The notes: generated by a model from the letters alone, not told the origin. 64,000 bases of DNA from Solobacterium sp. (GCA_017469885.1 JAFUFO010000004.1:1-64000), one strand, 5' to 3'; shown: positions 24,259 through 32,504, counted from the stretch's first letter. Program-made: numbers and translations.

Positions 24259-24273
24259 GTGAATGATATTCAC
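24259..24273. promoter_or_regulatory. Repressor operator copy (early promoter)
   Basis: GTGAATGATATTCAC is the middle copy of the 15-bp operator. It lies just downstream of the leftward early promoter -10, ideally placed to block that promoter in the lysogen. Confidence 0.65.
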
Positions 24274-24280
24274 ACTTTTG

Positions 24281-24308
24281 AGTATATCGCTGTGTGAACA
24301 AAAGTCAA
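24281..24308 (-). promoter_or_regulatory. Early leftward promoter
   Basis: On the minus strand TTGACT (24303-24308) is followed after 16 bases by TATACT (24281-24286). It drives the cro-like gene and the early operon. Confidence 0.7.
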
Positions 24309-24336
24309 CAAATATTTAGAACTTCTGCAAATTAAT

Positions 24337-24351
24337 TTGAATTTAATTCAC
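24337..24351. promoter_or_regulatory. Repressor operator copy (repressor promoter)
   Basis: TTGAATTTAATTCAC, the third copy of the operator, overlaps the -35 of the repressor's own promoter and so could allow autoregulation. Confidence 0.6.
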
Positions 24352-24365
24352 ATGAGTGTTACTAT
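24338..24365 (+). promoter_or_regulatory. Repressor maintenance promoter
   Basis: TTGAAT (24338-24343) and TACTAT (24360-24365) are separated by 16 bases, followed by the repressor start at 24385. Confidence 0.55.
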
Positions 24366-24384
24366 GCAAACACGAGGACTATAT

Positions 24385-25017
24385 ATGAATAATCTTTATA
24401 AAAATATCAAAGCACTGCGAAAGCAGCACAACATGTCGCAAGAGGAACTTGCGTATAAGACTGGATATACTGACAGAAGCAGTATTGCCAAAATTGAAGC
24501 AGGCGATGTAGATCTCCCTCAGTCAAAAATACAGTTATTTGCTGATGTTTTTCATGTAACACCGCAATACTTAATGGGTTATACCGATGATAAAACCTCA
24601 GTCAAACTCCCCCACCCGGAGTCCGTGCGCACGATTCCTGTATATAGTTCTCTGTCCTGCGGCACCGGCCTTTTCGTGGAAGACCAGGTCGTCGATACCG
24701 TTACAGTCCCCGTAAGTATGCTGCCGAATAAAAATGCCGAGTATTTCGCCCAGTACGCCGCCGGCGATTCCATGACCGATGCCGGGATCAATCATGGCGA
24801 CCTCGTTATCTTCAAAAAGACCAGCACGATTGATAACGGCCAGATCGGCTGCTTCTGCATTGATGAGAATGTAGCCACCTGTAAGAAGTTCTCCCAGATC
24901 GGAGGCTCAGTATATCTGATGCCGGCAAATGACAAATACCAGCCAATTCCGATTGAGCCGGAGAATCAGTGTTTCCGGGTTATTGGCTTGCTGGTTGCTC
25001 AGGTGTCAAAAAGGTAA
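24385..25017 (+). CDS. CI/LexA-type phage repressor with S24 peptidase domain
   Basis: 210 residues from the ATG at 24385 (ACGAGGA site). Residues 4-60 are an XRE helix-turn-helix (NMSQEELAYKTGYTDRSSIAKIE). The C-terminal half is a LexA/S24 domain: the catalytic Ser is in AAGDSMTDAGI, the Lys in ENVATCKKF, and the likely self-cleavage point is Cys-Gly in SLSCGTG instead of the common Ala-Gly. It keeps the prophage silent and is expected to self-cleave on RecA activation. It is divergent from cro, with operators between them. Confidence 0.92.
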   Translation: MNNLYKNIKALRKQHNMSQEELAYKTGYTDRSSIAKIEAGDVDLPQSKIQLFADVFHVTPQYLMGYTDDKTSVKLPHPESVRTIPVYSSLSCGTGLFVEDQVVDTVTVPVSMLPNKNAEYFAQYAAGDSMTDAGINHGDLVIFKKTSTIDNGQIGCFCIDENVATCKKFSQIGGSVYLMPANDKYQPIPIEPENQCFRVIGLLVAQVSKR

Positions 25018-25022
25018 CAGAT

Positions 25023-25766
25023 ATGGATTATCAGCATATTTATTTGTATATGGATGACTCCGGAAAAATATCCCAACATGAAGATTATGCTGTCTTTGCA
25101 GGGATTGTTTTTACCAGTTCGCCCGAAGTTTCTGAGTTCAAAAATAAGTACAAATCCATAGTAAGGAACATTAAGTGTAAATATTGTTCACAGGTGCAAT
25201 CAATGTGTGATGGTCAATGTCCCGAAATTAAAGCGTCTATTATCAATAGTAGTGACAGGAGAAGATTCATTAACTTAAGTAAGTCACACATCACCTTCTG
25301 TACCGTTATTCTTAATCAAAACTTAAACTCTACGATTGTTAATAACGTTCCTTCCAAAGGGCGATTCACCGAGTATTCTCAGAGAAGAATCATTAAAAAG
25401 ACCATGGAGTATCTCATCAACACGAGAGCAGTTGATCCCCATAAACCAATCTATCTTCATATAAACATTGATGAAATGCCCACAAAGACCAACGGCTACT
25501 ATTCCTTGCGGGAAGGAATAATAGAGGAATTGAGGTATGGAATTATTAATTTCAATTATGGACACACTTTCAAACCTATTGTGCATAACTTACTTGAAGC
25601 CCAGGTTATTTACCGGGATTCAAAATGTGATGTCGGCATTCAAATGGCTGATATTATTGCAAATACAGTTCGACATTCATTTGTGATAAATTCAAACTAT
25701 TTCGAAACAAGGAAATATTTAAAGGAAACCTGTAAAATTAACGTTATTCTTCGTCTACCAAATTAG
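25023..25766 (+). CDS. DUF3800 protein in the lysogeny module
   Basis: 247 residues from the ATG at 25023, six bases after the repressor stop and so probably co-transcribed with it and expressed in the lysogen. The start HIYLYMDDSGKI is the DUF3800 signature (Asp-Asp/Glu-Ser-Gly). Further acidic residues at HINIDEMP and at the end, GIQMADIIANT, fit an RNase H-like nuclease fold. DUF3800 genes recur in prophages and defence islands but have no settled function. A role in superinfection immunity is plausible here from location alone. Confidence 0.78.
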   Translation: MDYQHIYLYMDDSGKISQHEDYAVFAGIVFTSSPEVSEFKNKYKSIVRNIKCKYCSQVQSMCDGQCPEIKASIINSSDRRRFINLSKSHITFCTVILNQNLNSTIVNNVPSKGRFTEYSQRRIIKKTMEYLINTRAVDPHKPIYLHINIDEMPTKTNGYYSLREGIIEELRYGIINFNYGHTFKPIVHNLLEAQVIYRDSKCDVGIQMADIIANTVRHSFVINSNYFETRKYLKETCKINVILRLPN

Positions 25767-25774
25767 GCAAAAGA

Positions 25775-25890
25775 AAAGCCTGCACGAGGCAGACATTTTC
25801 CTAGCCGGAAAGACGTACTTAGCATACGCTTAATCTTTCGATCATTTACCGGCTATTGACCTGTCATAGGCTTCCCTATCGGTAAATGTA
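25775..25890 (+). ncRNA. Structured non-coding element with alternative helices
   Basis: The 299-bp gap after the DUF3800 gene holds a compound hairpin: TAGCCGG (25802-25808) pairs with CCGGCTA (25849-25855), enclosing AAAGA/TCTTT and CGTA/TACG with a 7-base loop. A 9-bp arm CATTTACCG (25843-25851) can instead pair with CGGTAAATG (25880-25888). The two pairings share bases and exclude each other. This may be a regulated terminator, a small RNA, or protein-binding inverted repeats. Structure is read by eye only. Confidence 0.4.
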
Positions 25891-25960
25891 ATATAGACTA
25901 TATGAAGTTATAAAGTCAATATTGTAATCGGTTTTACAAATCAATCAAGTGTTGACATTA

Positions 25961-25996
25961 TAAAAAAAGATCTCAGCAGTTGCAGCTGCTGAGATC
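25961..25996 (-). terminator. Strong hairpin, leftward terminator
   Basis: An 11-bp perfect stem (GATCTCAGCAG / CTGCTGAGATC) with a 6-base loop spans 25969-25996. On the minus strand it is followed by seven T residues, so it could stop leftward transcripts before the repressor region. On the plus strand it would be in the integrase leader. Confidence 0.65.
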
Positions 25997-26065
25997 CAGG
26001 TGAACTATAAACGTTTCGAGGCGTCTTTTAGTTCGCCTTCATTTTATCAGAATGGAGGTATTTTT

Positions 26066-27106
26066 ATGATCAAATGTACTGACGAAAAGAAACAACTTTA
26101 CTTTGTTCAGATCAAGGTAAAGGATCCTATCACCGGAAATTGGAAAACAAAAAAGAAACGCGGCATTCAGGGAAAGCGGAATGCTCAGGCGGAAGAGAGG
26201 CAAATGATGATTGACGCATCATCCGCAACCACCGCCGATTCCTTCAGGGCTATTTGGCACTTTTGGGAGAATGCCGAACAAGCATCCGCGGAAATGAAAC
26301 GTCATTACAAAGAACACTTTGAGATCCGGTTTAAAGATTATCTTGATGAGCCGATTGAGAAGATTACCCGAACGCAACTAACCGGATGGCGCGTAGAGCT
26401 TGCACAAATGGATTTCGCTACCAAGACCAAGAATATGACCATCACATATGTGAAATCCGTATTTCGGTTTGCGGCGGAAACTTATGGAATCAAGAATCCA
26501 GCAACTGTGCTGAGATCATTCAAACGCTCAAACGATGAGGTTATGACTGAGATGAAAGTATGGTCCCCGGAAGAGTATTCCGCCTTCAGGTCAGCCGTAG
26601 ACAACCCTCTGTATGCGATGTTCTTTGACACCCTGTTTTGGACCGGTATGAGACGCGGGGAGGCCATTGCCCTTCAGAAAGAGGATTTCACTGATGGGTG
26701 GTTGAATGTCCGGGCAAGTCAAAGGACCATGAAGGAAGGGCGGAAACCTACAAAGACCAAACAGCGGAGAAACGTGCAAATTGATTCCGTGCTCAACGAT
26801 GAGTTAAAGCCCCTGTTAAAGGAGCCCGGCAATTATCTGTTTGGCGGGGAGACAGCCCTCGGCCCAACCGCCATTGACAGTCATTTCCGGAAGGCAATTA
26901 AGAAATCCGGTGTATCTCCTATCCGCATCCATGATCTGAGGCACAGTCACGCAACATGGCTTATTAATCAAGGTGTGAACATTGTTGCGGTATCCCGGAG
27001 GCTGGGGCATTCTTCTATCGAGCAAACCCTCCAAACGTATACTCATCTCCTGAAAGGAACAGAGGAGAAACTGATGGAAGAAATCGAAAACGCAAAAAAG
27101 AAGTGA
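26066..27106 (+). CDS. int: Prophage tyrosine integrase
   Basis: 346 residues from the ATG at 26066 (TGGAGGT site). The N-terminal 60 residues form an arm-binding domain, 70-160 the SAM-like core-binding domain, and 180-340 the catalytic domain with Arg in TGMRRGEA, the HDLRHSHA box, His in RRLGHSS and the nucleophile Tyr in TLQTYTHL. It inserts and excises the prophage at the adjacent tRNA 3' end. It lies next to attR and points outward, the common layout. Confidence 0.95.
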   Translation: MIKCTDEKKQLYFVQIKVKDPITGNWKTKKKRGIQGKRNAQAEERQMMIDASSATTADSFRAIWHFWENAEQASAEMKRHYKEHFEIRFKDYLDEPIEKITRTQLTGWRVELAQMDFATKTKNMTITYVKSVFRFAAETYGIKNPATVLRSFKRSNDEVMTEMKVWSPEEYSAFRSAVDNPLYAMFFDTLFWTGMRRGEAIALQKEDFTDGWLNVRASQRTMKEGRKPTKTKQRRNVQIDSVLNDELKPLLKEPGNYLFGGETALGPTAIDSHFRKAIKKSGVSPIRIHDLRHSHATWLINQGVNIVAVSRRLGHSSIEQTLQTYTHLLKGTEEKLMEEIENAKKK

Positions 27107-27110
27107 AAAA

Positions 27111-27131
27111 TGGTGCCAATTTGGTGCCAAT
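27111..27131 (+). repeat. Direct repeats beside attR, likely integrase/excisionase sites
   Basis: TGGTGCCAAT occurs twice 11 bases apart (27111-27120 and 27122-27131), followed by a degenerate third copy (GATGCCA). Phased short repeats between int and the att core commonly bind integrase arms or Xis. Confidence 0.5.
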
Positions 27132-27150
27132 ACGATGCCAGATGGCTTAA

Positions 27151-27194
27151 CCATGCGGGTTTAAGCATCACAGGTTCAAGTCCTGTTATCCGCA
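27151..27194 (+). tRNA. tRNA 3' fragment (probably tRNA-Leu), prophage attR
   Basis: The T arm is intact (ACAGG TTCAAGT CCTGT, 27170-27186), followed by the acceptor strand TATCCGC (27187-27193) and discriminator A. No matching 5' acceptor strand (GCGGATA) is present upstream, so this is only the 3' part. The long variable region and the acceptor sequence fit a class II tRNA such as Leu. Integration into a tRNA 3' end leaves the whole gene at the other prophage end, left of this window. CCA is not encoded. Confidence 0.65.
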
Positions 27195-27199
27195 CGATG

Positions 27200-27226
27200 A
27201 AAAATGGCCCTTCGGCCATTTTTTAA
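27200..27226 (+). terminator. tRNA terminator at prophage border
   Basis: A 9-bp stem (AAAATGGCC / GGCCATTTT) with a CTTC loop and T run directly follows the tRNA end. It is the original terminator of the host tRNA gene. Confidence 0.8.
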
Positions 27227-27245
27227 TTAAAGATATGCATACAGA

Positions 27246-28247
27246 TCAGACACTTGTGATCTCGGTTTCCTGTCCCTGTTCAAAGGATGTTTCGAGCCAG
27301 GAAGCACAGAGCTCTGTCCAGCGGGCCGCATCCGGATTCGGTTTCCGGGACGCATCGCGCCAGTTCGGATCTTTCCGGTAACTGAACTTTTCATCCAGTG
27401 CCTTCTCCGTATTCGGATCCTCCGGCACAAATGAACCGTTCCGGATTGCATCCATCAGAGCGAATACCTGATCAAGGGTATACGGATTTGCATACTTCCG
27501 GTCGCAGAGGTCCTGATTGGCAACACTGAGGCCGTGCGCACCATGCGTGAATACATGATGGGCAAACGGGATATTCTTTTTCTTCAAAGCCATTGCCATG
27601 AGGTAACTGTTCTCAACCGGAACGGATTTATCTTCCATGGTCTGCCAGAGGAATACCGGGCACATATCATCCCGCACATTCTTTTCCAGCGACATCTTCT
27701 CAATATCTTCCGCAGAGGCATCGCTTCCAAGCAATGTTGCGACAGAGCCTTTATGCGCATACTCACCCATCGTGATGACCGGATAACAGAGCACCGTACG
27801 GTCCGGTGCGGCGGATACCTCCGGATACAGGGAATCGGCAACAGTGTCATGGTATTCCGCAAGGGTGCCGCAGACATGCGCACCTGCCGAGAAGCCGCAG
27901 ATGATGATGCGGTCCGCAAAGGTACGGAATTCATCCTTCTTTGCGCGGATCATGCGTACGGCACGGGCAATGTCCTTTAACGGCTGTTCATGAAGCGGAA
28001 CCATCGACAGCGGATTTGTCGTGTAGGTAAGAACCGCAGCCTGATATCCCTTTTCATAGAAGGTTCGGGCTACGATCTCTCCTTCATTCTCTGAACAGTA
28101 GGCATAGCCGCCGCCGGGGACGACCAGAAAGAACGGGCGGATCTCTGTATCTTCATGAAGGTAGGTATGTAAATTCGGGACAAAACCAAATGCATGGGGA
28201 TATGCATATTCCCCGCTGTTCCAGATCTCGATACGTTTCTGTTCCAT
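27246..28247 (-). CDS. Alpha/beta-hydrolase, acetylesterase-like
   Basis: 333 residues from the ATG at 28247 (AAGGAG site). It has the oxyanion segment VVPGGGYAYCSENEGE, the nucleophile elbow GFSAGAHVCG, an Asp in MEDKSVPVENS and a His in THGAHGLSV, a full serine-hydrolase triad. This arrangement is that of the BD-FAE/acetyl-xylan esterase-like group, which deacetylates plant polysaccharides. There is no signal peptide, so it probably acts on imported oligosaccharides. A TATAAT lies 35-40 bp upstream on the minus strand. It is the first host gene after the prophage; its link to the pectin locus is inferred. Confidence 0.75.
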   Translation of the reverse strand: MEQKRIEIWNSGEYAYPHAFGFVPNLHTYLHEDTEIRPFFLVVPGGGYAYCSENEGEIVARTFYEKGYQAAVLTYTTNPLSMVPLHEQPLKDIARAVRMIRAKKDEFRTFADRIIICGFSAGAHVCGTLAEYHDTVADSLYPEVSAAPDRTVLCYPVITMGEYAHKGSVATLLGSDASAEDIEKMSLEKNVRDDMCPVFLWQTMEDKSVPVENSYLMAMALKKKNIPFAHHVFTHGAHGLSVANQDLCDRKYANPYTLDQVFALMDAIRNGSFVPEDPNTEKALDEKFSYRKDPNWRDASRKPNPDAARWTELCASWLETSFEQGQETEITSV

Positions 28248-28406
28248 AGGACTCCTTATTTTTCTGTATTCTGCCGGTTCCATTATACCTGTATGACACT
28301 TCCAGCATATTTTCATTTATTTTGAAGTGATGTTTTTGTACAATAAAGACTATATTTGACGGAATCCTGGCTGATCTCAGGAACCGTACAAGACGGAGGT
28401 ACAGAA

Positions 28407-29699
28407 ATGAAACCTTATAGCGAGATGACCGCAGACGAGCTGAAGGAAGAGCTCGCCGGTCTGAAAAAGCAGTACCACAAAATCCAGGCACTCGGTATCC
28501 ATCTGGATATGAGCCGCGGCAAACCGAGTCAGGATCAGCTCGATCTTTCCATGGGTATGATGGATGTCCTGAGTTCCACGGACGACCTCACCTGTGAAGA
28601 CGGAACAGACTGCCGGAACTACGGTGCACTCAGCGGCATCAGCGAAGCACGGCAGCTGCTCGGCGATATGATGGAAAATAATCCGAAGGATATCATCATC
28701 TACGGAAACTCCTCTCTGAATGTCATGTTTGACACGATCAGCCGTGCATGGACACACGGCATCATGGGCAACACCCCCTGGTGCAGGCTCCCGGAGGTAA
28801 AATTCCTCTGCCCGGTTCCCGGCTATGACCGTCACTTCAAGATTACGGAATACTTCGGAATCGAGATGATTCCGGTTCCGATGACCCCGACCGGTCCGGA
28901 TATGGACATGGTGGAAACCCTTGTCAGTTCCGATGCGGCCATCAAGGGTATCTGGTGCGTACCGAAGTACTCCAACCCGCAGGGCATCTCCTATTCGGAT
29001 GAGACCGTACGCCGGTTCGCCCGTCTGAAGCCTGCCGCAAATGACTTCCGCATCTTCTGGGACAATGCCTACGGCGTGCACCATCTCTATGATGACCGTC
29101 AGGATTATCTGATTGAGATTCTGGCAGAATGCAAGCGGGCAGGAAACCCGGACCTGGTATATAAGTTCTCCTCGACTTCCAAGATCACCTTCCCGGGCAG
29201 CGGTATCGCGGCGGTTGCGACCAGTCCGAACAATATGGATGACTTCCTGACCCACCTGAGACATCAGACCATCGGTCATGACAAGGTCAACCAGCTGCGT
29301 CATGTCCGCTTCTTCGGTGATATTCACGGTCTGATCGAACACATGCGCAAGCATGCGGATATCATCCGTCCAAAGTTTGAGGCAGTGGAAGAAATCCTTG
29401 AGCGTGACCTTGGTGAACTTCAGGTCGGTACCTGGACGAAGCCGCTTGGCGGATACTTCATCATGTTCGACTCTCTGCCGGGATGCGCAAAGGACATTGT
29501 CGCCCGCGCCAAGAAGGCAGGACTTGTCCTGACCAATGCCGGTGCCACATGGCCGTACGGAAAGGATCCCAACGATTCCAATATCCGTATTGCGCCGACC
29601 TACCCGAGCCTTGAAGAGCTGATCCGGGCAATGGAAATCTTCACCGTCTGCGTACGGATCTCCAGCGCAGAAAAACTCCTTCAGGAAAAGAGTGCATAA
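28407..29699 (+). CDS. PLP-dependent aminotransferase (aspartate aminotransferase-like)
   Basis: 430 residues from the ATG at 28407 (GGAGG site). Features of the fold type I aspartate aminotransferase group of the PF12897 kind: LDMSRGKPSQDQLDLS near the N-terminus, NSSLNVMFD, the WDNAYGVHHL Asp that holds the pyridine ring, and the PLP Lys in FSSTSKITFPGSGI. It probably moves amino groups between aspartate and 2-oxoglutarate. It appears unrelated to pectin use. A terminator follows at once. Confidence 0.88.
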   Translation: MKPYSEMTADELKEELAGLKKQYHKIQALGIHLDMSRGKPSQDQLDLSMGMMDVLSSTDDLTCEDGTDCRNYGALSGISEARQLLGDMMENNPKDIIIYGNSSLNVMFDTISRAWTHGIMGNTPWCRLPEVKFLCPVPGYDRHFKITEYFGIEMIPVPMTPTGPDMDMVETLVSSDAAIKGIWCVPKYSNPQGISYSDETVRRFARLKPAANDFRIFWDNAYGVHHLYDDRQDYLIEILAECKRAGNPDLVYKFSSTSKITFPGSGIAAVATSPNNMDDFLTHLRHQTIGHDKVNQLRHVRFFGDIHGLIEHMRKHADIIRPKFEAVEEILERDLGELQVGTWTKPLGGYFIMFDSLPGCAKDIVARAKKAGLVLTNAGATWPYGKDPNDSNIRIAPTYPSLEELIRAMEIFTVCVRISSAEKLLQEKSA

Positions 29700-29705
29700 A
29701 TCATG

Positions 29706-29737
29706 AAAGCAGGAGCTCATCCAAACTCCTGCTTTTT
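29706..29737 (+). terminator. Terminator after the aminotransferase
   Basis: A 10-bp stem (AAAGCAGGAG / CTCCTGCTTT) with a 10-base loop and T run. Confidence 0.8.
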
Positions 29738-29797
29738 ATGTGCAATGAATGGTCTGTATTATTTCTGGGGAAATGAAATCCGGAAGTTCGTTTCCGG

Positions 29798-30490
29798 TCA
29801 CTCCGCCTTAGCAGGTGTATCCAGCAGATACTGTACAAACTCCCCTGCCAGCCTGCGCTGTGTGCTTCCGGCCGGGAAGCCTGCGTATACTTCAACGTCC
29901 TGTCGGCCGTTGTAATAAAAGTATTCCTTCAGAATCGCCGAGTCCTCCACCTTCACCGCAATCGGCACACCTTTGTACTCCAGAATGCGGTTTTCCGATT
30001 CATACCGGTTCAGGTCTTCTTCCGGAAGAAAGGTCCGCATGTCGTCGAACCATTCCGATTCCGCATACCGTTCAATGACATCTTCACCGGTGATAAACAG
30101 ATCGATTTCTCCTGTCATGACCATTGCGAACAGACGCTGTTCGTCTTCATAGCCGTATTTGATGAAGTTCACTTCATTCATATCGGAAGAAATATAGGAG
30201 GAATTCTCCAGAATGATTTCTTCCTTTTTTGTGTTGATATGGTCTTTTGCGAACGATGCGGTGAGGCCTTCCGAAGACTCCTGCAGTTCTGTAAAATTTA
30301 CCAGTGTGATATAGAGCGCCGGTTCCTTTGCGGTAATCACCGAAATCAGCCACGCCCCCAGCATTCCCACGACAAACAGAATGAGCAGTGTCTTTCCGAG
30401 GTAATAGTCCCTGAAATACTCAAGCCGTTTTTCCAGCGGGGCATGCTTTATCGCTTCCCGTTCTTCCCTGAATTCATCCATGACCGGCAT
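29798..30490 (-). CDS. Membrane-anchored protein of unknown function
   Basis: 230 residues from the ATG at 30490 (GGAGG site). Residues about 1-35 are a charged cytoplasmic segment, about 36-60 one transmembrane helix (TLLILFVVGMLGAWLISVIT), and the rest is an extracellular domain of about 165 residues. That domain has the look of a small periplasmic-binding-like fold (AMVMTGEIDLFITGEDVIE, then VPIAVKVEDSAILKEYFYYN), but I do not recognise a family. It stands alone, between an aminotransferase and the GH43 gene. Confidence 0.6.
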   Translation of the reverse strand: MPVMDEFREEREAIKHAPLEKRLEYFRDYYLGKTLLILFVVGMLGAWLISVITAKEPALYITLVNFTELQESSEGLTASFAKDHINTKKEEIILENSSYISSDMNEVNFIKYGYEDEQRLFAMVMTGEIDLFITGEDVIERYAESEWFDDMRTFLPEEDLNRYESENRILEYKGVPIAVKVEDSAILKEYFYYNGRQDVEVYAGFPAGSTQRRLAGEFVQYLLDTPAKAE

Positions 30491-30590
30491 GGCGTATCCT
30501 CCGTTCATTCCCCGGTTCAATCATACAGGACCGGATCATCTCTATGTTAGAATGAAGACAGAACTGTCTTTTCCAATGGAAGGAGCGCAT

Positions 30591-32498
30591 ATGACCCCTC
30601 TTCAGAATGCAATCACGCAGAACGATCTCCGTCAGGTGACAGAGATTCTGACTGCGTTTCCCTCTTCCGCGACCGAGACGCAGTCACCCGATCCGCTTCC
30701 GTCGCTCATGGCGGCACAGTACGGTTCGTTTGAGATCCTGCGTTACATGGTCGAATACTCGCGGGCAAGTCTTGACGAATATGACGCTCTGCATCGAAAC
30801 ATTCTTCATTATGCCACAGCTTCCGGGGATGTTCAAAAATGCCGCTATCTGATTGAGCGCTGCGGCATGTCTCCGCTTGCCGGAGATGTGAATCTTGTCA
30901 CGCCGTATGAGGAGGCATACCGGAAGTATCCGGATACGCTGTATCCCTATTTTGAGACGGTTGTCGGCACACCGTATCCCGATATGTATCATAATCCGAT
31001 CCGCCGCGGGTTCTTTCCCGACCCTTCGATTGTCCGTGTCGGGGAAGATTATTATATGGTCAACTCCACCTTCATCTTCTTTCCATGCATTCCGATTTCG
31101 CATTCCCGGGATCTGATTCACTGGGAGATCATCGGACATGCGATTACCGATCCTGCATGGTCAGAACTCGGACATCTCGAAGGCGGACGCGGCTACTGGG
31201 CACCGGATATCAGTTATGACAACGGACGGTTCTATATCACCGCAACCTACCGATACAACGACACGGATGAAATCTACCGCCGGCAGATGGTCGTTTCCTC
31301 CGACCGGCCGGAAGGACCTTATTCCAAACCGGTATTCATCTATGAAGACGGCATCGATCCGTCCATCTTCCACGAAAACGGACGGCATTACATGCTTTTA
31401 AACCGCGGTGCACGGATCTTTGAACTCTCATCGGACTGCACGGAAAAGATTTCGGATGCCTCCCTGCTGTATTACGGCTCGCAGAAACATGCGCCGGAAG
31501 GCCCGCATCTTCTGAAGAAAGACGGCTGGTATTATCTCTTCCATGCGGAAGGCGGCACCGGACCCGGACATAGGATCACCGTTTCCCGCTCGCGGGAACT
31601 TATGGGCGTCTATGAACCCTGCCCGTATAATCCGATCATGCGGCAGATGGATCCCGAGGCAGGCATTCAGCGCTGCGGACACGGCAAGCCGGTCATGACG
31701 CCGGACGGCCGCTGGTATATGGTCTATCTCTGCGGAAGAAACATTGACGGAAAATACAGCATGCTGGGAAGAGAGACCGCACTCGATCCCATCACCTGGA
31801 CCCCGGATGGCTGGCCGATCGTCAATATGCTCAAAGGCCCTTCGGTTCTTTCGCCGAAGCCGTTTGCGGATCAGATTCGTTCACAGGCAGATGATACTGC
31901 ATTCACACCCGGTGTCTGGCCAAACGGCTGGATGACGCCGCGGGAACCGGAAGAAGGTGCCGTGATCGTACAGGAAGACGGCATCTGCCTGAAGTCTTCC
32001 CCTGCCCCGCTGTATTCGGTTGACAGCCGGAATCTCCTGCTTCACCGGCAGGAAAGCTTCCGTTTCGATGCAGAACTCACGCTGGAGCTTCCGAAGCTGG
32101 AAGATGGACAGGAAGCCGGACTGGTCTGTTATTATGACGAGAATACCTGGGTATCGTTCATGGTCACAGGCGGCGAAACCGGATATGCATGCACACTGAC
32201 CGAACGGATCGGAACCGAGAGCTCTGTCCGCGCCGTGCATCCGCTGGAAACACAGGACAGTGTCTATTCCTTTACAGTGGAAACCGACGGTCTGAAGCGG
32301 TCATTTACCCTTCGCTCCCCGGACGGGAAGGAATACTTCACCGCTGCGCTGGATAACGTCTATTATCTCTGTGATGAGGGCATCAAAATGGGAAAGCGAT
32401 TCACCGGCGCTGCCTTCGGCGCTGCCGCATACGGTCCGCATCCCTTTACTTATAAACTGCGTTCCGTAACGATAGAAAACACGGATAGAACGGAGTAA
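30591..32498 (+). CDS. Ankyrin-repeat / GH43 fusion glycosidase
   Basis: 635 residues from the ATG at 30591 (GGAAGGAG site). Residues about 1-115 are ankyrin-type helices (NDLRQVTEILTAFPS, YGSFEILRYMVEYS, NILHYATASGDVQKCRYLIE). Residues about 135-430 are a GH43 five-bladed propeller: the catalytic base Asp in FFPDPSIVRVGEDYYMVNS, the pKa-modulating Asp in DGIDPSIF, and the acid Glu in HAPEGPHLLKKDGWYYL. The C-terminal 200 residues form a beta sandwich (GH43_C2-like). Activity is probably alpha-arabinofuranosidase or beta-xylosidase/galactosidase on pectin side chains. No signal peptide, so it is cytosolic. Ankyrin repeats on a glycosidase are unusual. It forms a unit with the AraC gene after it. 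Confidence 0.82.
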   Translation: MTPLQNAITQNDLRQVTEILTAFPSSATETQSPDPLPSLMAAQYGSFEILRYMVEYSRASLDEYDALHRNILHYATASGDVQKCRYLIERCGMSPLAGDVNLVTPYEEAYRKYPDTLYPYFETVVGTPYPDMYHNPIRRGFFPDPSIVRVGEDYYMVNSTFIFFPCIPISHSRDLIHWEIIGHAITDPAWSELGHLEGGRGYWAPDISYDNGRFYITATYRYNDTDEIYRRQMVVSSDRPEGPYSKPVFIYEDGIDPSIFHENGRHYMLLNRGARIFELSSDCTEKISDASLLYYGSQKHAPEGPHLLKKDGWYYLFHAEGGTGPGHRITVSRSRELMGVYEPCPYNPIMRQMDPEAGIQRCGHGKPVMTPDGRWYMVYLCGRNIDGKYSMLGRETALDPITWTPDGWPIVNMLKGPSVLSPKPFADQIRSQADDTAFTPGVWPNGWMTPREPEEGAVIVQEDGICLKSSPAPLYSVDSRNLLLHRQESFRFDAELTLELPKLEDGQEAGLVCYYDENTWVSFMVTGGETGYACTLTERIGTESSVRAVHPLETQDSVYSFTVETDGLKRSFTLRSPDGKEYFTAALDNVYYLCDEGIKMGKRFTGAAFGAAAYGPHPFTYKLRSVTIENTDRTE

Positions 32499-32504
32499 GC
32501 CTTT

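Noticed and set aside
27107-27194. A complete tRNA gene
   Set aside because: Only the T arm and 3' acceptor strand are present; no 5' acceptor or D arm pairs with it in the preceding 90 bases.
28377-29720. A 447-codon open frame opposite the aminotransferase gene
   Set aside because: It mirrors a well-recognised PLP enzyme, has no ribosome-binding site and looks like reverse-frame translation. Similar long reverse frames opposite the binding protein (44110-45750), uxaC (49511-50839), uxaB (53224-54642) and uxaA (54777-56312) were rejected for the same reason.
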